From Dehalogenimonas formicexedens (GTDB lineage Bacteria > Chloroflexota > Dehalococcoidia > Dehalococcoidales > Dehalococcoidaceae): a DNA stretch of 64,000 nt. The notes under the pieces are model-generated. The model was not told the DNA's origin. It saw only the letters and a list, made by a program, of their open reading frames with translations, and made no database searches. Made by a program: the position numbers and the translations under genes. The stretch spans positions 896,210 through 960,209 of the forward strand of contig NZ_CP018258.1 of the NCBI RefSeq assembly GCF_001953175.1, read 5' to 3'. How positions within the stretch are numbered: the stretch's first letter is position 1; every line of letters starts with the position of its first letter. This document shows positions 52,618 through 60,997 of the stretch, in pieces.

Positions 52618-53457
52618 TTAGCGTTTTGAGCTCTCCCCCAAATAAGCTGAGATCACCTGCGTATTGTTCTTGATTTCCTCCGGGGTGCCTTCGGCGATCT
52701 TACGACCGAAATCCAGCACCACGATGCGGTCTGCCAGGTCCATGACAACACCCATGTCGTGTTCTATCAGCACGATGGTACGAACTCCATCCCGTAGGAC
52801 GGGAGTATCCGGGTAGGACTCTCCCTGGCCTTCAAAGATATCTACGATGAACCGGGCGATGTCTTCCTTTTCCTCCGTGTTCATGCCCGCCATAGGCTCA
52901 TCAAGGAGCAGCACCTTGGGCTCGAGTGCCAGAGCGCGCGCCAGCTCAATCCTTTTACGCATGCCGTAAGGAAGAGAAGCCACCGTTTTGTTGCGCACCG
53001 GCTCGATCTCCAGGAAATCGATGATGTCCTCGACGACTCTCCGATGCCGGATCTCTTCGTTATGCGCGGGACCAAAATAAAGAGCACCAGTCAGCAGATT
53101 CTGCTTCATGAACACGTGCCTGGCCGCCATGGCATTTTCAAGGGTTGTCAGGCCGGAAAATAGTTCGATATTCTGGAAGGTTCGCGCCAGGCCCAATTTT
53201 GCGGCCTTGTCCGGGCGGATGCGGGAGATATTCTTACCTTCAAACAATATCTCGCCTTTTTGGGGCTTGTAGAAGCCGTTGAGGCAATTCAACAGGCAGG
53301 TCTTGCCGGCGCCGTTTGGTCCGATGATCGCCAGGATTTCGTTTTCCCGGATGTCGACCGACACGTCTTTAAGCGCGTTGATGCCGCCGAAAGAAAGGGT
53401 AAGGTTTCGCAGGCTGACCTTGACACCGTTTGCAACGGAGGTTATCGGCTGTCCCAT
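52618..53457 (-). CDS. livG: Liv-type ABC transporter ATP-binding protein LivG
   Basis: A 279-residue ATPase from the ATG at 53457 (MGQPITSVANG); the longer open frame overlaps the ligase gene. Walker A GPNGAGKTCLLNCLNG, the LivG family insert AARHVFMKQNLL, a signature region SLPYGMRKRIELARAL (SYGxx variant normal for LivG) and Walker B VLLLDEPMAGMN. It starts one base after the stop of the phenylacetate-CoA-ligase-like gene. It ends the operon. Confidence 0.94.
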   Translation of the reverse strand: MGQPITSVANGVKVSLRNLTLSFGGINALKDVSVDIRENEILAIIGPNGAGKTCLLNCLNGFYKPQKGEILFEGKNISRIRPDKAAKLGLARTFQNIELFSGLTTLENAMAARHVFMKQNLLTGALYFGPAHNEEIRHRRVVEDIIDFLEIEPVRNKTVASLPYGMRKRIELARALALEPKVLLLDEPMAGMNTEEKEDIARFIVDIFEGQGESYPDTPVLRDGVRTIVLIEHDMGVVMDLADRIVVLDFGRKIAEGTPEEIKNNTQVISAYLGESSKR

Positions 53458-53458
53458 C

Positions 53459-54727
53459 TTAGTCCCATTTTCTTTCGTCAATGACCGGTTTGGCGTCTGC
53501 AGCGATGGTTCCCGGAGGTAAAAGCACCACGGAGTCCAGCTTAACGATACTCGTTTTTTGAAAAACAGATTCGATGCGGTTCTGAAGTTCAAGGTTAGCG
53601 GTAACGCCGGACTTTAATTCTGTTATTAGAGTCAGTTCATCCCGTGTCCCGTTTCGGCGGACCACCAGTTGGAACCTCCCGACCTCGGCGACCGCCGCTA
53701 AAGCCGTCTCAACCTGCTTGGGTACGACGAACATCCCGCGGACCTTGACCGCCTCTCCCGACCGCCCAAGTAGCCCCGCCAGTTTTGGAGCCGTCCTGCC
53801 GCAGGGACAGTTGTCGATGAGCATTTTAGAAAGGTCGCCTGTTCCAAAGCGAAGCAAACCCCAATGAGGATTGTGCAAGGGCGTCACTACTACTTCACCC
53901 ACCTCCCCTGGCGGCAGTTGTTTTCCGGTCAATGGGTCGACAATTTCAATGACATAATCATCCATCAGATGCAGGCCGGATTTATCCGAACACTCGTAGG
54001 CAAGCGCCCCGCCGGGTTCGGTAACCGCATAGGCCTGGTAGGTGTCGATGCCATAATCACTCTCCAGGACTTTCCTGATCGACGGCGACAGCATTTCTCC
54101 CGTGAACCAGGCTTTGTTTATGCGATAATCTTTCCTGTAATCGCCACCGGTCTCTTCGATCTTCTTTATGAGGGACATCAGGTAGCTCGGCGTGCCGACA
54201 AAGGCGTTAACGGAGAGATCTTTTATTGTCTTGATATGAATATCGGTGTTCCCAGCCCCGGCTACTATGACGGTCGCCCCGCAATCGCGCAGCCCTTCCT
54301 GGAAAAGCGTTCCCGCTGGCGAAAGATGATAAGTAAAGGTATTGATTACAATGTCACCTTTACGGAACCCCGCCGCCCAGAATGACCTGGCGAACCATTC
54401 GATTTTGGACGAGTGCAGGGGTTCATAGACCGGCCCGGGCGAGACGAAAATACGTTCGATCTCTTCCGGTTTACCGATATAATAGCCGCCATAAGGCGGG
54501 GCCAGTTTCTGGGAATCGATAAGATCGGTCTTGCGGCTGATGGGCAATTTTTCAAGGTCGGCGACGGTCTTGATTTCGGAAGGCCTGACCCCGGTTTCCA
54601 ACATCATTGCCCTGGACGCGGGCGCCCCGCGGTAAGCCCGGGAGACCGCCGTCCTCAGACGGCCATCCATGTATACTTTCCGCTCCGCAGCGGTCATCGA
54701 TTCCAGCTTATCGTAATGCTGATCCAT
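53459..54727 (-). CDS. Phenylacetate-CoA ligase-like AMP-forming enzyme
   Basis: A 422-residue adenylate-forming enzyme of the PaaK type. It has the substrate-side MTAAERKVYMDGRLRTAV region, RKTDLIDSQKLAPPYGGY, FTYHLSPAGTLFQEGLRDCGATVIVAGAGNT in pieces, the AYAVTEPGGALAYEC and RFGTGDLSKML motifs, and CPCGRTAPKLAGLLGR near the C-terminal hinge. These activate aromatic or related acids to CoA thioesters. It lies between livF and livG, so its substrate may be what the transporter imports. Confidence 0.88.
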   Translation of the reverse strand: MDQHYDKLESMTAAERKVYMDGRLRTAVSRAYRGAPASRAMMLETGVRPSEIKTVADLEKLPISRKTDLIDSQKLAPPYGGYYIGKPEEIERIFVSPGPVYEPLHSSKIEWFARSFWAAGFRKGDIVINTFTYHLSPAGTLFQEGLRDCGATVIVAGAGNTDIHIKTIKDLSVNAFVGTPSYLMSLIKKIEETGGDYRKDYRINKAWFTGEMLSPSIRKVLESDYGIDTYQAYAVTEPGGALAYECSDKSGLHLMDDYVIEIVDPLTGKQLPPGEVGEVVVTPLHNPHWGLLRFGTGDLSKMLIDNCPCGRTAPKLAGLLGRSGEAVKVRGMFVVPKQVETALAAVAEVGRFQLVVRRNGTRDELTLITELKSGVTANLELQNRIESVFQKTSIVKLDSVVLLPPGTIAADAKPVIDERKWD

Positions 54728-54769
54728 TCGACTAATCTACTCTATTTTCTAATATCGATTTTCGTGCTT

Positions 54770-55561
54770 TTATAGCCAGCGTTTGCGCCGTTTGTAATGC
54801 TTTACATCGCGGTAACTCTTTTGCTTGCCAACCGCCGAAAGCCCCATGTAAAACTCTTTGACGTCCTCATTATTCTTCAGGAAGTCCGCCGTGCCATCGA
54901 GTACCACCCGGCCGTTTTCCATGACATACCCGTAATGGGCGATGGAAAGGGCGATCCGGACGTTTTGTTCGACGAGTAAGACGGAAGTTTTTTGATCCTC
55001 ATTGAAGCGTCTGATAATGGAGTAGATCTCATCGACCATCAACGGGGCCAGTCCCAAAGATGGTTCATCGAGCATCATGAGTTTCGGCCGGGCCATCATA
55101 GCCCTTCCTATTACCACCATCTGTTGTTCGCCGCCGGACAGGTAGCCGGCGGTGTTGTTGCGCAAGTTCCGCAACCGGGAGAAGTAGTTGTAGACCATCT
55201 CCAGGTCATTCTTCACCTCGGAGCGGTCTTTGCGATGAAAAGCGCCTACCAGAAGGTTCTCTTCCGCGGTAAGGTGCTCAAAAACGCGCCTGCCTTCCAA
55301 CGCCTGGACGATGCCGAGCCGCCCGATATACTCAGCATTCTTCTTATCTATCCGCTCGCCGTTCCACTCGATGTTGCCGTCGGTGACTTCTCCCTCCTCC
55401 ACATGAAGGAGGCCGGAAATGGCCTTCAGGGTCGTCGTCTTGCCGGCGCCGTTAGCTCCAAGTAAAGTGACGATTTGCCCGTCAGGCACGCCCAGCGAGA
55501 CACCGTGCAGGACGCGGATGACGTTGAGGTAGGCGACTTCGATATTGTTTATCTTGAGCAT
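54770..55561 (-). CDS. livF: Liv-type ABC transporter ATP-binding protein LivF
   Basis: A 263-residue ATPase: Walker A GANGAGKTTTLKAI, signature YLSGGEQQMVVIGRAM, Walker B LMMLDEPSLGLAPL and a C-terminal helix ending in basic residues (KRRKRW). LivF and LivG form the ATPase pair of branched-chain amino acid-type importers. A strong hairpin separates it from livK upstream. Confidence 0.94.
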   Translation of the reverse strand: MLKINNIEVAYLNVIRVLHGVSLGVPDGQIVTLLGANGAGKTTTLKAISGLLHVEEGEVTDGNIEWNGERIDKKNAEYIGRLGIVQALEGRRVFEHLTAEENLLVGAFHRKDRSEVKNDLEMVYNYFSRLRNLRNNTAGYLSGGEQQMVVIGRAMMARPKLMMLDEPSLGLAPLMVDEIYSIIRRFNEDQKTSVLLVEQNVRIALSIAHYGYVMENGRVVLDGTADFLKNNEDVKEFYMGLSAVGKQKSYRDVKHYKRRKRWL

Positions 55562-55571
55562 CGTTGAGGTT

Positions 55572-55595
55572 GGGAGGGGGTTTTAGCCCCCTCCC
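55572..55595 (-). other. Strong intercistronic hairpin between livK and livF
   Basis: On the minus strand GGGAGGGGG, loop CTAAAA, CCCCCTCCC: a 9-bp GC stem with no U-run after it. Such hairpins after binding-protein genes often protect the upstream mRNA and so raise binding-protein levels over the ATPases. Confidence 0.75.
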
Positions 55596-55604
55596 GCTTT
55601 CCTT

Positions 55605-56885
55605 CTATTTGAATCCGTAGTCGATGAACGGAGCATCAATCCAGCTGCCGACAGCGGTTATCTTGCCGGTTTTAACCTGGTAGAGCTTGACGGTTTTGCT
55701 GAAACGGTTGTCGCCAACGGTGTAGCTTGCTGAGCCCTGTAGTCCGCCCACATCGAATCCGCTTAACTTCTTGAAGCCGTTAGCCTCGACCAGCGCCGGG
55801 GTGAGGGCATTGCCGCCGCCCGGAGTGTTGGTAATGGCCTTGTTCAGGATTTCGGCGATAAGTAAGCCCTCAGCCCATCCGGTGATGTAGTCCATGTTAT
55901 TGGCATCCTCAGGATGGTTCTTGGTCATGTATTCGGTCATCTTGGCCATCGCCGGAACGTTATCTCCCCAGCCGACGGTCGGGTAGATGCCCCAGACGCC
56001 TTCAGCGGCAGCACCGGCCAGGTTGACCATTTCGCTGGTAAACGAAGCACCGCCGCAGCCGATGGTGATGGCGGGGGTCATGCCCAGGGTCGCCGCGTTC
56101 TTCAGTATTACCGCGGTCGGCGGCGGTGTGGAGGAAATGTAGATCACATCGGGATTTTTAGCTTTGATGCGGGTCAGGCTTTCGATCTCGGAAGCGGTCG
56201 TTGAGGTATGGGTTTCAACGGCCACGATTTCGATGCCGAGGCTGGCAGCCAGTTTATCGGCAGCGTCTTTCGCGCCCTGACCGGTGGCATTGTTGAGAAG
56301 GTGCAATGCCATCTTGGGTTTGCCGGTCCCCTTCCAGATGTTAGCCATGTAGTATTTGGCGAAGGCCACCCAGTCATCGCCGTAATCAGGGAACGAGGCG
56401 TATTGATGCTTTGCAGGCTGGGTAATGTTGGGGGCTGAAAAGACGGTGAAACCCGGCAAGCCAGCTTCGTTGGCGATGCCCATGACGGCGGTCATTTCGG
56501 CCGAAGCCTGCGTAGCGAACATGACGATGCCGCTGGACGGCGAGATGAATTCATTGATAATGGTTGTTTCATTGGCGGCAGTGTACTGGTCGTCCCGGAA
56601 CACCACCTGGATCTGGTGACCCTGAACTCCGCCCAACTCCGTATTGATGTACTTGATCGCATCTTGAACACCGTCCCCCATGGGCTTGCCCTTGGATGCC
56701 GCCACACCGGTGTAAGGGGCCATGATACCCACTTTGATTGGGTTCTTCACCGCGTCGGTTGTCGAACCGGGTGTTGTCGTTGAACCGTTGCCGTTCCCGC
56801 AGCCAGAGGCCAGTACGGGCAGTCCGGCGACAACAATGGTCACGAGCGCAATTATTGCCTTGCTGAACCAGGTTTTTCCTTTCAT
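55605..56885 (-). CDS. livK: Liv-type ABC transporter substrate-binding lipoprotein
   Basis: A 426-residue periplasmic-binding-protein-like protein. The signal sequence ends in a lipobox (PVLASGC, Cys~29), followed by a Gly/Thr/Ser linker. The mature part begins NPIKVGIMAPYTGVAASKGK, the usual opening of type 1 Liv/urea/aromatic-acid binding proteins. It has the GHQIQVVFRDDQYTAANE loop. The ligand cannot be assigned; the neighbouring CoA ligases point to an organic acid as likely as to an amino acid. AAAGGAGGGGAG precedes the start. Confidence 0.94.
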   Translation of the reverse strand: MKGKTWFSKAIIALVTIVVAGLPVLASGCGNGNGSTTTPGSTTDAVKNPIKVGIMAPYTGVAASKGKPMGDGVQDAIKYINTELGGVQGHQIQVVFRDDQYTAANETTIINEFISPSSGIVMFATQASAEMTAVMGIANEAGLPGFTVFSAPNITQPAKHQYASFPDYGDDWVAFAKYYMANIWKGTGKPKMALHLLNNATGQGAKDAADKLAASLGIEIVAVETHTSTTASEIESLTRIKAKNPDVIYISSTPPPTAVILKNAATLGMTPAITIGCGGASFTSEMVNLAGAAAEGVWGIYPTVGWGDNVPAMAKMTEYMTKNHPEDANNMDYITGWAEGLLIAEILNKAITNTPGGGNALTPALVEANGFKKLSGFDVGGLQGSASYTVGDNRFSKTVKLYQVKTGKITAVGSWIDAPFIDYGFK

Positions 56886-56948
56886 TCTCCCCTCCTTTAA
56901 TCTATGGCTTGGTCGCCGGGCAGTTCGTCACATCTTTTCCTCCCGAAC

Positions 56949-58004
56949 CTAATATGAAAAGGGCCAGAGCCGGTAGGAGGCTTTGAAGAGGTTCCAGCGG
57001 TGGGCCAGACCTCGCGGCTCGAGGACCAGGAACAATACGATCACAAGTCCGAATAAAAAGGGTCCCAACCCGGCGGTAAAGCCGGAAGGTAAATTGCCTG
57101 AAAATGTGCTCTCCAGGATCGGCGAAACGTAGGTGACCCCCTGCTGCAATAGCCGGATGATGACCGCCCCCAGGATCGGCCCGAGGGTGGTTCCGGCGCC
57201 GCCGATGATAATCATGCCGACGTAGAGAATCGACTCCGTGATGGAGAACTGTTCGGCAGAGACGTAGGTCACCCAATGGGCGGTGAGCGATCCGGCCACA
57301 CCGGCAAGGAAGCACCCCAGGAAGAAAGCCAGGAGTTTATATCTGAAGAGGTTTATGCCCATGACTTCAGCGGCCAGGTCGTTATCACGGATAGCGACGA
57401 ACGCCCTGCCGATGCGGGTCCGGGCCAGGTTCTTAGCGAAGAAAATGACGGCAACGGCAACGGTCATAATCAGGAAGAACAGGCTCTGAGGGGTCTTGAA
57501 CGTGAAGCCGAAAATTTCCGCTCTCGGTACCGCCATGCCCATGAAGCCGCCGGTGATATTGTCCAGGTGATTGATCACCCATAGGATGATAATCTGGGCG
57601 GCGATAGTCGAAATAGCCAGGTAGAAGCCTTTTACCCTTAAAGAGGCAACCCCGAAGATGATGCCGATAAACCCGGCGAGGAGCCCGGCGGCCGGCAAGG
57701 CAACCAAAAACGGCAGGTCCAGCTTGGCGGTGAATACCGCCGACGTAAAGGCGCCGACGGCAATAAATCCGGCGTGACCGACCGAAAGCTGGCCGCAATA
57801 GCCGGTGAGGAGATTGAGTCCCGTCGCGGCGATGATCGTTATTCCTATAAGGTTGACCACACCAAGCCAGTAGAAGGACAACCATAGCGGGGCGGTGAAA
57901 AGGACGGCCAGGCCGATAAGCAGCAGCGCCAACTGCGTTTTGGTACGGAATATGGCCATGTCCGCGGCATAGCTGAAATTGCGGGTCCCGCAAGGAAGTG
58001 CCAC
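56949..58004 (-). CDS. livM: Liv-type ABC transporter permease LivM
   Basis: A 351-residue permease with about ten helices. LivM signatures: LNLLTGYCGQLSVGHAGFIAVGAF, LRVKGFYLAISTIAAQ, GRAFVAIRDNDLAAEVMGIN (EAA-like loop) and YVGMIIIGGAGTTLGPILGA. Start is GTG, one base after the livH stop. It forms the membrane channel with LivH. Confidence 0.94.
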   Translation of the reverse strand: MALPCGTRNFSYAADMAIFRTKTQLALLLIGLAVLFTAPLWLSFYWLGVVNLIGITIIAATGLNLLTGYCGQLSVGHAGFIAVGAFTSAVFTAKLDLPFLVALPAAGLLAGFIGIIFGVASLRVKGFYLAISTIAAQIIILWVINHLDNITGGFMGMAVPRAEIFGFTFKTPQSLFFLIMTVAVAVIFFAKNLARTRIGRAFVAIRDNDLAAEVMGINLFRYKLLAFFLGCFLAGVAGSLTAHWVTYVSAEQFSITESILYVGMIIIGGAGTTLGPILGAVIIRLLQQGVTYVSPILESTFSGNLPSGFTAGLGPFLFGLVIVLFLVLEPRGLAHRWNLFKASYRLWPFSY

Positions 58005-58005
58005 G

Positions 58006-58890
58006 CTAGATCCTCTCTATCCTTTCCTGCCCGAACAGCCCAAAGGGCTTGATGAACAGGACGATGACGATAATGATGAACGGAATAACGTCCTTGACTC
58101 CCGACCAGGTGAGATCGGTTAGATAGCCGCCCCCGACATTTTCCGCCAGGCCGATGACCGGTCCGGCAACTATCGCTCCGAGGAACGAATCAAGCCCGCC
58201 CAGAATAACCACGGAGAACGATTTAAGCCCCGTTTCGACAAGTCCGGTGGTAATACCGCCGATAGAACTCATCAACACCCCGCCTATGGCGGCAAGGGCT
58301 CCGGCGAACATCCATGACACCGAGAATATCCTGGTCACCGGGATACCGCACGCCCAGACAGCCATCTGATCGTCGGCGGTGGCTCTCATGGCGACTCCGT
58401 ATCGATGGTAGCGGAAAAATAAGCTGACGATGATAAAGAGTACGAGAGCTATGCCCGCCGCCCACAGGTATTCCTGGGATACCACCGCACCCAGAATGTG
58501 GACCGGTTCGTCGGGAATGAAATCAGGCATGGCGGCCGTTGAAATCGGCCAGAACATCGCCACCAGCCCCTCGAAAACAAAGGCGACGCCAAGGGTTACT
58601 GTTATGAGCGACAGGATGGGCTGTCCGATAAGCGGCCTCAAAATGACCCGTTCGAGGATCCAACCTATTCCGGCAGCCGCAGCGATTGTCACCGGCAGTC
58701 CCAGCCAGAAAGGCATACCGGCTTGCTGCATCGTGCCGTAAGCGATCCAGGAAAACAGCAGCACCATCTGGCCTAGCGCCAGGTTGGCCACTGATGATGA
58801 TTTCCAGATGAACGTAAAGCCGAGCGCGATCAGAGAGTACACCAGCCCCACAGTGATGCCGGTCAGGACGAACTGCATCAGATCAGCCAT
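58006..58890 (-). CDS. livH: Liv-type ABC transporter permease LivH
   Basis: A 294-residue permease with about eight helices. LivH signatures: GLVYSLIALGFTFIWKSSSVANLALGQ, YGVAMRATADDQMAVWACGIP (EAA-like loop) and FSVVILGGLDSFLGAIVAGPVIG. The start overlaps the stop of the acyl-CoA ligase gene (TAATG), so ligase and permease are translationally coupled. Confidence 0.94.
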   Translation of the reverse strand: MADLMQFVLTGITVGLVYSLIALGFTFIWKSSSVANLALGQMVLLFSWIAYGTMQQAGMPFWLGLPVTIAAAAGIGWILERVILRPLIGQPILSLITVTLGVAFVFEGLVAMFWPISTAAMPDFIPDEPVHILGAVVSQEYLWAAGIALVLFIIVSLFFRYHRYGVAMRATADDQMAVWACGIPVTRIFSVSWMFAGALAAIGGVLMSSIGGITTGLVETGLKSFSVVILGGLDSFLGAIVAGPVIGLAENVGGGYLTDLTWSGVKDVIPFIIIVIVLFIKPFGLFGQERIERI

Positions 58891-60800
58891 TACAGTCCCC
58901 TCACCTTGATAGAAGTAGTCACAACGCCTTTACGCCCGTCGCGATAAGTAACAGGGGCTTCTACTACCACATCCTTACGCTCGCCATACATCGCTTCGAT
59001 AAGATCGGCGTATTTCTGGTACACAGCCCCACGCCGCAACTTTCGCGTGCGGGTGAGTTCAGCCTCATCCGGGTCAAATTCCTTATGTAAAATAACGAAT
59101 TTTTTCACTCGTGAGTTTTCAGGTAAAAAGCTGTTGACTCGGGCGACATCTTTAGAAACAAGATCCGCGATCTCCTTTTTCTGAGACAGATCGACGTAAG
59201 TGGTGAAATTGAGGCGATTGTTCTGCGCCCATTTGCTTACCATGGCAAAATCGATGTTGATGACAGCTGAGGCATAATCCTTGTCTTTGTCACCCAGGAC
59301 CATTGCGTCCTTGATGTACGGTGAAAACCTCAACCGGCCTTCGATGTATTGAGGGGCGAACTTGACGCCGCTCTTCAGTTCACCCATGTCTTTGAGTCGA
59401 TCCAGGAAAATAATATGTCCGGCCTCATTGATGTTGACCGCATCTCCGGTTTTGAACCAACCGCCGGGAGCGAAGCTTTCTTTGGTCTTGGCTTCATCCT
59501 TGTAATAACCGGAGAACATGCAGTCGGAGCGGACAAACAGTTCACCTTCATTGGTAAGGCGAACTTCGGTATTCAAAGCGGGGCGGCCGACGCTTTCGAA
59601 AGCGATATCGCCTTGGCCGTGGGAAGCGATGAATCCGGCTTCGGTCGAAGCGTAATTCTGCCGGAGTTCTATCCCGATGGCATGGATGAGCTTGAAAGTA
59701 TCCAGCGCCAAAACTGATGAGCCAGTAACCGCCCAGCGCACTCGCGAAAGACCTAGTTTGTCTTTAAGCGGATGGAACATCAGCCCATCGGAGACCCTTC
59801 CGAGCGACTTCCAGAAAATATTGGGCTCGACACCCGATAATTTGGCTTCAGCCAGCCTATAACCGACCGGCAGAAAGGCTTTATAGGCTAATTTCTTAAA
59901 TGGGTGGGCATCCATCATCTTCACCTGGATATCGGAAACGATGCCCTCCCATTGCCTCGGGCCGTAAATGGCGAAATGCGGCCCGATTTCCCTGGTGTCG
60001 GCAGCAATGGTTTCCGGTTCCTCGGGAAAGTTCAACCTCGCCCCGGACAAAATGTGCGGGATGGTGGCAAAAAAACTATCGCCGACCCATGCCGCCGGAA
60101 AATTGGAAATGAGATCGCTCTTCTGATCTAGCGGATAGCGGGTAACGAAACCGGAGGCGGTGGCGATAAGCGCTTTATGGGTTAAAATCGCGGCTTTCTG
60201 TTGTCCCGTGGTGCCGGAGGTGTAGTAGATGAAAGCGGTGTCTGCAGGTTTGACCCGGGACAATTTTTCTTCAAACACGCCGGGGTAGTTCTTTTCGTAT
60301 TCCCGGCCCATTGCGATTACTTCAATGAATCCGATAAGGAGCGGGTCGTCGTAATTCTTGAGCCCTTTCGGGTCCCAGTAGATGACTTTCTTCAACTGGG
60401 GAGCGGCGTCCCGAATCTCCAGGAATTTATCGGCTTGTTCCTGGTCATTGACGATAGCGAAAGTTGCTCCCGAGTGATTGACGACGAATTTGACCTCGTC
60501 AGGCACGGCGTCTACAAAAATACCCGTTGGGATTGCCCCAGCTGCTTGGACGGCAAACTCGCCCCAGAACCATTCCGGTTCGTTGTCGCCGATGATGGCG
60601 ACGACGTCTCCGGTCTTAAGACCCAGGCTCAGTAACCCCAGCGAAAAATGCCTGACCGAGGTGAAATAATCTGCCCAGGTGTAGCGGTGCCACACGCCGA
60701 GGTTCTTGTAGCACATGGCCGCCTTGTCCGACCAACGCTCGGCATTTCGTTTTATGAGGCCCGGTATGGTCTGTGGATCCAAACTGGTGAATACCCCCAT
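58890..60800 (-). CDS. Long-chain-type acyl-CoA ligase (AMP-forming)
   Basis: A 636-residue enzyme from the ATG at 60800 (MGVFTSLDPQTIPGL); a TTG two codons earlier is less likely. It has YTSGTTGQQKAAILTH (P-loop), NYASTEAGFIASHGQG in place of the YG.TE motif, and KTGDAVNINEAGHIIFLDRLKDMG, KSGVKFAPQYIEGRL (the hinge lysine region). Its size and the C-terminal KIRKLRRGAVYQ-like end match bacterial long-chain/ACSBG-type ligases. It is the first gene of the Liv operon and has no free ribosome site: GGGGGTGG lies inside the hairpin just upstream. Confidence 0.9.
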   Translation of the reverse strand: MGVFTSLDPQTIPGLIKRNAERWSDKAAMCYKNLGVWHRYTWADYFTSVRHFSLGLLSLGLKTGDVVAIIGDNEPEWFWGEFAVQAAGAIPTGIFVDAVPDEVKFVVNHSGATFAIVNDQEQADKFLEIRDAAPQLKKVIYWDPKGLKNYDDPLLIGFIEVIAMGREYEKNYPGVFEEKLSRVKPADTAFIYYTSGTTGQQKAAILTHKALIATASGFVTRYPLDQKSDLISNFPAAWVGDSFFATIPHILSGARLNFPEEPETIAADTREIGPHFAIYGPRQWEGIVSDIQVKMMDAHPFKKLAYKAFLPVGYRLAEAKLSGVEPNIFWKSLGRVSDGLMFHPLKDKLGLSRVRWAVTGSSVLALDTFKLIHAIGIELRQNYASTEAGFIASHGQGDIAFESVGRPALNTEVRLTNEGELFVRSDCMFSGYYKDEAKTKESFAPGGWFKTGDAVNINEAGHIIFLDRLKDMGELKSGVKFAPQYIEGRLRFSPYIKDAMVLGDKDKDYASAVINIDFAMVSKWAQNNRLNFTTYVDLSQKKEIADLVSKDVARVNSFLPENSRVKKFVILHKEFDPDEAELTRTRKLRRGAVYQKYADLIEAMYGERKDVVVEAPVTYRDGRKGVVTTSIKVRGL

Positions 60801-60942
60801 AAACAAAGACCACCCCCGCTTGGGAGGTGGTCTTTAGTTTTCGCCTTCTAAGTACTTTATTAGTTCATATTCGACCGGCCCAAGCGCACCCTGGTGCGCC
60901 GGGTAAAGGCGAATGTATAGCCGAACCTGCCTGTGAACATGA
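60801..60942 (-). ncRNA. Structured leader with terminator-like hairpin, candidate cis-regulatory RNA
   Basis: On the minus strand TTCGCCTT (60906-60913) can pair with AAGGCGAA (60840-60847), enclosing a hairpin GCGCAC-CAGG-GTGCGC (60884-60899) extended by CCC/GGG. Next comes AAAGACCACC pairing with GGTGGTCTTT (60805-60814 with 60826-60835), with CCC/GGG inside and a GCGG-side loop. This is followed at once by TGTTTA and the ligase start codon. It looks like an aptamer-like domain plus an expression hairpin that holds GGGGGTGG. No known riboswitch class was recognised. An alternative is that the last hairpin merely ends read-through from pepA. Confidence 0.55.
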
Positions 60943-60948
60943 TGCCGT

Positions 60949-60977
60949 AGAATATCATGTGCCTAAAACCGTGTCAA
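60949..60977 (-). promoter_or_regulatory. Promoter of the acyl-CoA ligase/Liv operon
   Basis: On the minus strand TTGACA (60972-60977), 17-base spacer, TATTCT (60949-60954). It lies 21 bases after the pepA stop and gives a leader of about 140 bases. Confidence 0.7.
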
Positions 60978-60997
60978 ATAGGCATCGGACTTTGGGA

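Noticed and set aside
52592-52630. Hairpin AAACGC..GCGTTT at the livG end
   Set aside because: The stem is only 6-7 bp, overlaps the livG stop and has an A/T loop; too weak to call a terminator.
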